A stretch of DNA of 64,000 nucleotides from Cyanophora paradoxa (lineage: Eukaryota; Glaucocystophyceae; Cyanophorales; Cyanophoraceae), in contig QPMI01000612.1 of NCBI GenBank assembly GCA_004431415.1, positions 93,917 to 157,916 on the forward strand, written 5' to 3'. How positions within the stretch are numbered: the first letter of the stretch is position 1; each line of letters opens with the position of its first letter. This document shows positions 55,201 to 64,000 of this stretch, piece after piece. The notes below the pieces were generated by a model. That model was not told where the DNA came from, ran no database searches, and saw only the letters and a list, made by a program, of their open reading frames with translations. The position numbers and the translations under genes were made by a program.

Positions 55201-58200
55201 CGGGTTGCGCGGCGCAGAAGAGGGCGCACTGCTTCTGCCAGACCCAGTCGGAGGTGGTGCTGCAGGCGGCCCGCTTGACCTGCTCCGCCACGTCGATGTT
55301 GTGGATAAGGTCCATCACCAGCGCTAACGTGGAACGAAGCGGTAAGCCACGACGATGGCAACTGCGGCGGCCGGCGGAAAAAGGACGTCAGGAGCAGCGG
55401 CGCACCCTTGACCTTGAGATCAAGGACGTTGTTGGAGTCGTCCTTCAGCGCCTCGCGGGTCTTTGGGGAGGTGTAGTACGCGAGCTTCTGGCGCAGAGAG
55501 TCGATGAGCGCCGAGATGGTCCCCGACGTGATGGCCTCCTCGCAGCGGGCCGTGAAGTGGATCATCTCCGCCAGGCAGAGGACCTGCGATGGGTACTTGA
55601 CGATGTCCTCCTCCCGCAGGGCACTCTCGAGAAGCCGCTTGAGCGTGTGCTGCATGCGCTCGGCGAGCTGGCCCAGGAACTCCTCGACGCGCTCCGTGAT
55701 GAGGACGGGCTTGTCGAGCTTGACGACCTCGCCCTCAAGAGAGCGCATGGCCACGATCTCCTTGGCGCCCTCCGAGAAGACGACGGTGTGGATGCCCGCG
55801 AACAGCTTCTTGAGGTGCGACTGGATGACCTCGGGGTCGTGTGCGCGCCCCAGGATCTGCAGCAGGTCCTCGTCTCCGATGAAGTAGAAGCGGGGGAAGG
55901 CGGAGCGCTTCTCCTCCAGGAAATCGTTGAGAGCCTTCTTGACGAGGTCGAGCTGGCGCACCATCTCGGGGAGCTGCTGCTGCAGGCCCGCCATGCCCGT
56001 CACCAGCGACATCACACGGTCGTCGTCCTTGACGAACTGCATCGCGGCACGGAACTCGCTGTCGACCTGCTTGAAACGCGCCGGGTCGGGCAGCACGCCG
56101 CGCATGAAGAAGGGCTCCAGATAAAGCCACTTGCGCTGGACCTGCGCGAGGTTTGACAGGATGCTGTCCAGAGCGCCCAGCTTCTCCTCCCAGCCCTTGG
56201 ACTCCTCCTTGAAGAGGTGGTAGTAGGTCTCAGACTGGAGGGAGAGGAGGAGCTGCTGCTTGTCGCCAACCTTGGTCTGCACGTCCTGCCACTCCTTGAT
56301 GAGCGTCGTCGTGCGCCCGTGCTCCGTGTGCGTGAAGAGCTCGAAGGTCGTGTCGGCGCCCCAGGCGCGCAGCTCATCCATCGCCTTGCGGATGCGCGTT
56401 TCGCCCTCGGCGCGCGAGTGCAGCTCCTTCAGGTCGTTCGCCTTCGCAACGATCGCGTCGGCCACGCCAAGGAGCATCTCCAGCGTGAGGTCGTCCAACC
56501 GTAGCTTGGCGATGCCGATGATCTTCCCGAGGGTCCCCCAGTGGTCCCCCGTGAAGGCATCGCCCCGCACGAAGCGAAGCAGCGGGTAGGCCTTCCGGTA
56601 CGAGTCGATCTGGGCGCGGATGGTGAGGAGCACGGGGTCCGACTGCTTCTGCTTGAGGTTCTCAGTCCACTTGGTGATGAGGTCCTCCAGCTCGTAGGTA
56701 CGCGTGCGGAACTCGACCCACTTCTGGCAGGCGAGGGCGTCGAGGTCCTTGGACCACTTGTCGTACTCCTCCCAGCTCGCAAGCGTCTTGGCGAAGTCGT
56801 TTTCGAGCTCGCCGATCTGGGCGAAGTTGGGCGGCTGCGCGTCGAAGCTCTGCGCGTCCGTCGCCAGCGTCTTGGCCGTCTTCGCGAGCTCGTCGAACTC
56901 GGTCTTCATCTCGCGCAGGCGCGCCAGGCGGTTCTTGCACGCCTCGCGGCTCTGCATGTTGACGTTCTCCTTCTTGACCTCCGTCCATCGCGAGGCGAAG
57001 CCGCCGACGACCTTTGCATGGTCGCCGATGCGCTTGTCGACCTCGCCGCGGAGGCGGTCCCGCTGGTCCTGCATCATGCTGTCGAACGCCTCGATGAAGT
57101 CGTTCAGCTTCTCCCAGCGCTGGTGCAGCGGCATCACGTCGATCCCGGCGCCCGTTGAGCTCTTCAGCATCTTGTTCCGGTCCTCCATCTTGCGCTTCGT
57201 TTCCACCATCGCCGGCTGCGGGAGGCATTCAGAGCGCGCGGGGGTGATCCGCCAGATTCTGCGCCCTCGCACACCCGCTCCTTCATGAAGGCATCGAACT
57301 TGGCGCGGGCGGCGCTGATCTCTTCCACACTCTGCGGCCTGGTGTTCATGGCCGACATTGCGCCGTCCACGAAGGCCTCGAGCTCGGTGAGGTTCTTCTG
57401 GACCGTCTTCCGCAGGTGGTTCGTGAGCGAGTCGGTGACGCGCTTGAAGATCGACTCGATGTCGCGCTTCAGCGGCAGCACGTTCACCCGGATGCAGTCC
57501 ACCTGCGAAGGGCGCGTCCAGCGGTCGGCCGGGGCGCCGGGCCGCGCGCGGTGGGACGGGAAGCCTCAGGAGGTGTGCACCTCGAACTGGTTGGGCAGCT
57601 TCTCGAGCTCCTTGAGCTTCTGCTTGATCATCTTGAAGTTAGCGTCGAACTCGGAGACCTCGACGACGTTCTGCTCCACGAACTCGTCCGCCTCGATGGC
57701 ACCCAGCACCACCCAGTCCTGCATGCTGTGCTGCACCTGCACGGGGCGTCAGGCGGAGCGCCGCGTCCCTCGCGGGAGGCGCGCGCCTGGAGGAGACGGT
57801 TGAAAAGAGCGTCGGCCTTCATGTAGACGGTCTGGAGGCCAGCGGCGTTGCGGTCGATCATCTCCTTGAAAAAGTCGGAGCGGGTGGCGATGTTGATGCC
57901 CTGGAAGGTGAGCGGCCGCGAGAGGAACGTCTTCAGCTCCTTGAAGTAGTTGTTGCGGACCTCCTCGTACGGAGGCGAGAACTGCAGGCGCCCGCCTGCG
58001 AAGACGAGGTCGATGTCGATGACGGGGAGGTTTTCGTTGAGAGTCTCGAGGCCCATCTGGTACTGGTGTTCCAGCGCCTTGTACAGCTGGTAGTCCCAGT
58101 GCACCTGCCACGCGATCATGCCCTCCTTCTTGTACCTGCAAGCCTCCCCGTAAGCCGCGGTCGGCTAGGAGGTAGGGAACAAGAGGATGGCCCACCCCTG

Positions 58201-61063
58201 GCGCTCGAGGTCGGCGAAGATGTCGCGGATGTCCTTCAGGGCGGCCTTCCACTTGTCGAACTGCCGCACGATGTCGCAGCTCATGAGCGACGTCACTTTT
58301 TCCCCCAACACCGCGTGCAGCTTCCGCAGCCGGCGGTTCTCGCCCGACAGCTGCCGGCCGCGCGTCAGCGGCGGTGGTCTAGTGATTGGGCCGCCGACGG
58401 GCTCGCCTTGTCGGCGGAGGACTGGAGGGTGTTAATGTAGGAGTCGAGGGCGGCGGACGACTGCCAGGTGACCTGCTGGCCCTCCATGCGGGTTTTGGGG
58501 TCCTTGACGACCCGCTCGAAGGCGATGGCGAGGTCGATAAGCATGCCCTTCTGGCACTCGATCATCTGCTGGTCGATGGTGTTGTAGAAGTTAGCCACCT
58601 GCTTCAGCACCACCGCCTGCCTGCGGGGCGCGTCACAAAGGGGCGCAAGGCGAGCTGGGGACGGGGGGCGGCCGCACTGGTAGAACTTGTTGCCGTCGGC
58701 GGCGATCTTGACGTATTTGGAGCTCACGGGGAAGCCCAGCGCCTGCATCTGGCGGACCTCGCGCAGCAGCTGAACGAGCCGCTCGCTGTAGTTGACCTTG
58801 AGCTTGCCGTCGCGAAGATCCCAGTCCATCAGCTTGCCAGACATCTGGAGGGCGAGGGGCGTGTTGGGGTCCGACATCGCCTCCTCCAGCTCCTCGCCCC
58901 AAGCCTTGAAGCTCTCTTTCTTGAACGCGTTCAGTTCGGCGGCAAGGTCGCTGCACTGTTGCTGCAGCTCCGGGAGCCGCGGCAGCTCCGCGAGGATGTT
59001 CGACGCGCACGCCGCCGTCTGCTGCACCTTCTCCATCAGCTGCGCCGCGAAGCACGCGTTCTCGGTCGCCTCCGACATGTTCTTCGCCCGGTCCCCGTCG
59101 CCCTTGCCCTGGCCCCGGGAGTACCGCGCCGCCGCCCGCTCCTGCAGCTCCCGCTTGCAGTTATCCACGTACGTCCGCAGCAGGTCCAGCAGCTTGTTCC
59201 GCTCGGGCGCTGCGCGGCGAGCTCAGCAGAGGGAAGACAGCCGCGAGTGCGAGAGACCGGAGGCGGACCGAGGACGCGGGCGATGGAGGTCCGGGCGAGC
59301 AGGGAGCTGTACCTCGAGAACTCGAGGAGGAGCTGATGCGGTTGCGCGGCGGCCTCCCGCTTCCCGGCCCCGCCCCGCGTCGCGCTCGCGGAGACGGACT
59401 CCTGCAGCATCGGCAGCAGCGAGCCGGCGAAGTGCGACCGCAGCTGCGCGCCCGCCCGCCCATCCGCCTGTTAGTAGCGCCGAGGGGGGGAGGGGAAGGG
59501 GTAGATGCGGGGCGGAGCGGGCCTTGTCGGCGATGCGGTGCTCGATCGGCTCCATGATGCGCTCGCGCTCCTCGAGGGCGGCCTTCCACGCGGGGAGCGT
59601 GTACTCGTTGAGGTGCATCGGGCTCATTCCCTGCAGCGGACCAAAGGAGCCCTCGACGCGCAGCTCGCGCTGCTCCTCGAGCGAGAGGAGCCGGCAGAGC
59701 TCCTCGTGCACGGTGCGCAGCTTGATCACCTCCTCCACGCGCTCCAGCAGCCGCAGCGCCGCGGCGTCGCTGTAGAGCTTCCCCTGCCACGGTTTCTCCC
59801 GCGCTCCGGGGGGCCACACTTTCGTGTTCAGGTTGTCAACGACCACGAGCCACTCCCGGCAGATCCGCTGGCTGTACGAGGCGGCCTTCTCCACCTCGCG
59901 GAACGGGTCCTTCCACACCTGCAGCGACGCGAACTGGTGCTGCATGTACCGCCCCACCGCTCCGCCGATCACCCCCAGCAAGTGCCGCATCCGCTTCTCG
60001 GGATACTGGAACTCCGATTTCCTGCGCGGCCTCGGTTAGCGGAAGATGAGGGAAATGAGCTCGGAGCGACAGTGGGGGGAAACTCGATGCGAACCAAATG
60101 TCCTCGAGCGCCTGCTCCGTGTTCTTGAGCAGGTCTAGCACGTCCTCTTCGCCGAGGGTGCTGCGGGGAATAAGGATGCGGCGGCAGGCGCTCGTTCGGC
60201 AGAAGGCCGCACTTGATCTCCTCGAACTTCTTGAGCGGCTCCAGCAGCTTGCGGAACTGTTGCGAACTCTGCTCGACGTGCCGCGTAAGGCGGATAGCTG
60301 CGGGCCCGGGGAATGGCTCCGCGCACCGCATCGTAGCCAGCCCTATCCGCCCAGTAGTGGTACTCATCTACAGGGGTGAGGATGCTCGAGGACTCGTCAC
60401 CTGCGAACGCGCTCGGTGAACGGGGAGCGGCAAGGCGCGGCGCTGCTTCCTGCGTGAGCGCACCGCCCAGCTGCGTGTCTGCGGATTGGCCAGTTCGGCG
60501 CATAACTGCGGCGAGGCCGGCCTCCAGGTCGGTCAGCAAGTTCTTGAGCTGCTGATCCAGCTTCGCGTCGTCGCCCCTTTCGTCGCGCACTCAAATCAGC
60601 GCGGGATGCCAGCAGCGGCGCGCAAGCTGTACAAGTAAACCGTGCTAGAGTACTCGGCTGCGCACTTGGCAAGCAGCGGAGCGTATACATTGTGGATCAG
60701 ATTGTAGAGGCTTGCCGTGGGGTCCACCATAGAGGACACGGAGACGACCGACCTGATGTTTTCTGCATCTAGGACCACGGGCCTGTTCTTCGAGAGGACC
60801 AGCGACGGTCCCTGTCCCGCGGCCGTGCTGGGCTCGTTTGAGACAGCAAGCTGTGTGCTTGCAGATCAGGAGGCGGGCGTAAAGTAGTGCAAAATGCACT
60901 CACGCACCTTTCCATTGATCAGGCCGACGCGCAGGAGCGTAATATTGCCGTCGTTGAGGAAAGCGGCCAGCTCGCTGCTCTCGGCTAGCTGGCCGGCTTG
61001 CGTTCCCAAATAGTCTTGTGCCAGGCGGAGCACATACTCCGCCCGCTGGTCGGCCGCCGGCAT
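46216..61063 (-). CDS. DYNC2H1: cytoplasmic dynein 2 heavy chain (IFT dynein, DHC1b type)
   Basis: A 14.8-kb gene from ATG 61061-61063 ([20 protein letters not shown]) to TGA 46216-46218. The tail contains [13 protein letters not shown] and [20 protein letters not shown], and the linker [20 protein letters not shown], as in human DYNC2H1. The AAA1 P-loop is [14 protein letters not shown] (near 54920-54950) with [15 protein letters not shown]2 is GPSGCGKST (near 54060), AAA3 GPEGCGKN (near 53005) and AAA4 [10 protein letters not shown] (near 51920). Stalk coiled coils lie at about 51230-50930 and 50530-50230, and the C-terminal domain at 48.2-46.2 kb contains [26 protein letters not shown] and [12 protein letters not shown]. 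The motifs follow dynein 2, not axonemal or cytoplasmic dynein 1. It drives retrograde transport in cilia. The intron 46438-46490 uses a GC donor. I saw no disabling change. Confidence 0.96.
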
Positions 61064-61407
61064 GGCGACCTCTCGCGCACCCGCCTTGCGCTGCGAAGTC
61101 TGTATACCCCCAGAGCCAGGTAGGTCGGACTAAGTCCGACTAGGTCGGACTAGGTCCGAAGGTCCTTTTTGCAAAATCGGGCCACGCAGCCCCGCAGCCC
61201 GCGCAGCGTAGCCCCTGGCCGATAATGGAGTTTTGAGGGCGCTTGCCTGCCTGCACCCCACGAGCTGCCGAACGCAACTTTAGCTAGAGATCCAACTCGA
61301 GCTTTGGAGACTGCGAAGAAGACCCAGCGGGCGCGGAGGCTCTAGCTTCAGCCCACACAGGTGGCGGAAGGCACGCCGAGTCGCGAGAGGGGCGGGACCA
61401 AGCGCGC
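61064..61407. promoter_or_regulatory. divergent promoter region DYNC2H1 / CH-domain gene
   Basis: 345 bp between two divergent ATGs. At 61118-61165 there are four copies of GGTCGGACTA/AGTCCGACTA in alternating orientation, forming short inverted repeats. The placement suits a shared regulatory element, but no known ciliary factor site is identified. Confidence 0.4.
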
Positions 61408-64000
61408 ATGGCGGCCAGCGATGTATACGACAGGGCTTACGAGCTCCTGAGGCAGCCGACCCCCAAGCCCAGCTCGCAGCAGCGGTCTGCACTTGTCCGA
61501 GGCGTAGCGCCGCCGCTGAGAGCGAACCGCTCACCGCCGCCGCAGGAGACTTCACGCTGCGCTGCACCACCCCGCGGCTCAGGGAGAGGGAGCTCGACCG
61601 TATACAGCGGACTCGCAAGGGAGCCAGACAGGATTTCGACATGGCATTCGCTCATACTCGAGCCCCTCAGGCGTTTCGGTCACTGTGCATTCCGCACAGC
61701 ACCGACCAGCGAGCCCGATGTCGAGTGAGCGACTGCGGTCGGCGGGCTCCCTGCCCTCGCCTGCCGCGCGCGGCCCCGCGTCGGCGCGGCCGATCACATC
61801 AGGGAGGGCCTCCGCAACGAACCCAAAGCGACTGCTGGCGGAGCTGCCGACGAGCCCGTACAGCCAGCAGATGATGCAGGAACACGGCAGCTTGATGACG
61901 AGCGTCGACTGGGAGGCACACGGGCGCGACTGGCTCCGCGACTTCGACCGCGAGCTGGGGGCGTATAGCTCGGTCGCCGTTTTCGCGGACGTGAAGATAC
62001 AGGAGATGCGGTCGATTCCCGTCTCGCCGGGCTGCCCGAACGTCTTCCGCACCGCCATCGCTCTCACCATCCTCGGCGCGCGCGGGCCCCGCCCCCGCCC
62101 CGCACCCGCGCCGCCCTGCTGACGCGCCCGCCAGACCGTCTCATCGGGCAGATGCAGCACGGAGACCTGCTGGCGGCCCTCCGCGACGAGCTCTGCCGCG
62201 TCCGCCCCTCCCGACCGCCGCACCCCCCTCACCGCCGCCTCCACACAACCCCTGCCCGCAGGCGATCTACTCTGACTGGGATCCCCCGGGCCAGTCCGGC
62301 TTCTCCCCGGTGCGCCCGCCCCGCCTGCAGCCTGCGGCCCCCGCGCGAGCGGGGGAGAGAGCGGGCGAGCGGCGCGCAGGGCTACATCGACCGGACGCCC
62401 TTCTTCGCGCGGTCGATGGCAGTGACGGAGGAGCGGGACAAGCTGAAGGCGCGGCTCGACGCCGAAATGGCAATCACGAAGAAGCACCGCGACCGCGTCC
62501 TCCGCATCATCAACAATTGGGCCCGCGCCGAGCTGCGCAAGGCATGGAGCGCCTGGGTCGCCGTGCGCGCCGCCCCGCCCTGCCATCTCTTCGAGCCCCG
62601 CGGCCCGCGCCGACCCGCTCCGCCTCGCCAGTTCGTGGAGACGCGCCGGGAGCAGCGGAAGCAGCAGCTCGTCAAGTCGCGCGTCCTCACGCGGAGTGCG
62701 CGGGCGCCCGCAACTCCGCCCCCCCTCCACCCGCACCGCCAAACTCCGCCCGCCCGGCCCCCGCGCAGTATTCGACAATGTGCTCCAGGACTGTTTCGTG
62801 GTGCGCCTCCCCGCTCGCGCGCGCGGGCCACCCGCCCTGTCCGAACCGCCGCGGGGGGCAGCGGTGGCGGGAGTACGCGGTGCAGAGCGCGCACCGGCGG
62901 CGTGTGCAGGAGGACCTGGACGAAAGCATGCTGACGGTGGAGGAGCGGAAGCGCAAGTACAACGACGCGGCGAAGAGCCGGGCCTCGATCCTCGAGTCGC
63001 GCGTCATCCAGCTGCAGGAGATGCTGAGGGAAGCGCAGTCGGAGGCGGCGCGGCGGCAGCAAGAGGCCGCCAAGGCGCTGAACTCGGTCTCGTCGGACCT
63101 GCTGCGCGCCCAGCTGGAGGCCTCCCGCATCTCCCGCGCTTGGGCCGGCGTCGTCGAGCGCGAGGGCATGCTGCAGGCGCGGCGCAGCGATCCCCCGCCC
63201 CCCCTTGCCCCCGCTCCTCATCGACGCCACCGCCCTCTCCCCCCGCAGATCGCTCAGATGAACCAGACGCTGGTGACGCTCAAGCAAGCCGGGGCGTTCG
63301 TCCCCGACGTGCGGCGGCTACTGGCGCCGGCCTCGGTCCCCGTCGCGCGACTGCTCCCCTGGCTCAACGCCCACCTCCAGCGCTCCCGCTTCGCCCTCGT
63401 CCAGTCCCTCCGCTCCCTCGCCCCCGACGCTGTGCGCCCTCCTCGCTTCCTCCCGCTATGTCATGGCCACCTTTTTTGTCGCAAGTCGCTTCAGATGGAC
63501 TCCCCCTCTCCACCCGTTCCTGACGCTTTGCGCTCGCCAGATGGGGGACTACGCTGTGCTGGCGATCGTCGTGGAGGAGCTCTCGCCCACGGACCTCAAG
63601 TCGGGTGCTGTGTTGGAGGAGACCTCGATGGAGCGCCGCCTCCAGGCCGTGAACCGCGCCCTCCGGCGCCTCGGGTCGCTGCCGCTCGCGCCGCTCCACC
63701 GACGGCCCTCCAACGAGGACCCCGCCAACGACCTCTCCGCCGTCCTCTCCGAGCTCTACCGGCCCCTGCAGTGCCTCACCGGCGACGAGGCAGCCCGGAG
63801 CGAGGCCCTGCACGAGGAGGCGGCGGAGCTTGAGGCGCTGAAGGCGGCGCCCGTGCCGGAGCTGCTGATAGCGTGGGTGAACTACCTCCTGGCGCTGCAG
63901 TCCTCGTCGCGCCGCATCTCCAATCTCGGCGACGACCTCCTCGACTGCGAGTCTTACCTCGCCATCGCCGAGCACTGGTACGCCGCAGCGAAGGAGGAAA
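61408..64000 (+). CDS. coiled-coil protein with C-terminal CH (calponin-homology) domain, 3' end outside window
   Basis: ATG 61408 (MAASDVYDRAYELLRQ). Exon 1 ends at 61484 and intron 1 is 61485-61545. A Ser/Pro/Arg-rich region leads to a helical part (DRVLRIINNWARAELRKAW, FVETRREQRKQQLVKSR; Trp and basic spacing like IQ-type helices) and a long coiled coil (ESRVIQLQEMLREAQSEAAR). The C-terminal part visible has LLIAWVNYLLAL, RRISNLGDDLLDCESYLAI and HWYA, the pattern of fimbrin/plastin-type CH domains (W-V-N..., N-x-x-x-D-L-x-D-x-x-x-Y). The intron 63177-63248 has a GC donor. The protein may bind actin or microtubules. Its head-to-head pairing with IFT dynein suggests a ciliary role, which is inference only. 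Confidence 0.75.

Noticed and set aside
61118-61165. tRNA or other structured RNA
   Set aside because: The inverted words are too short and symmetric, with no tRNA arms or A/B boxes.

Overview
The window is nuclear DNA of a GC-rich photosynthetic flagellate. The evidence is spliceosomal introns in nearly every gene, an intraflagellar-transport dynein heavy chain (a ciliated cell), an iron superoxide dismutase with an N-terminal extension like a plastid transit peptide, and a plant-type cystathionine gamma-synthase. The superoxide dismutase leader begins Met-Ala-Phe. An early Phe is a known habit of glaucophyte plastid leaders, so a glaucophyte such as Cyanophora is one candidate, but nothing here settles the lineage. 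Introns are short (about 40-270 nt). Many carry a CTGAC-like branch point close to the acceptor, and a clear minority use GC instead of GT at the donor.

Layout. 1-454: 3' end of an alpha/beta-hydrolase gene. 1.4-11.6 kb: an accessory block. It holds a small protein with two copies of a Cys/His module, an apparently identical 884-bp direct repeat, a frameshifted Ulp1/SUMO-protease ORF whose first ~67 codons come from that repeat, and a 2.3-kb higher-order tandem array. 11.7-23.3 kb: USP7 deubiquitinase (minus) divergent from NOP58 (plus), an ACC-synthase-like aminotransferase (minus) and histone H4 (plus). 25.2-37.9 kb: WBP11 (minus), an EF-hand protein (minus) divergent from APC6/CDC16 (plus), then actin (minus) divergent from cystathionine gamma-synthase (plus). 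39.2-45.9 kb: Fe-SOD, a TBC1D22-type RabGAP and an unnamed coiled-coil multi-pass membrane protein, all minus. 46.2-61.1 kb: one 14.8-kb gene for cytoplasmic dynein 2 heavy chain (minus), divergent from a coiled-coil/CH-domain gene that runs off the right edge.

The conserved genes are housekeeping: ubiquitin removal, snoRNP assembly, chromatin, splicing, mitosis, cytoskeleton, methionine synthesis, oxidative defence, vesicle traffic and cilium transport. Four divergent pairs share intergenic gaps of about 140-345 bp. Spacers between 23 and 43 kb carry several dispersed repeat families. One of these, about 400 bp long, lies directly beyond the 3' end of three different minus-strand genes.

The most unusual part is the accessory block. 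A recent duplication appears to have given a SUMO-protease-like ORF the upstream region and N-terminus of a neighbouring gene. The duplicated DNA also has an open frame with two consensus-like SUMO acceptor motifs, although it is unproven that this frame is translated.
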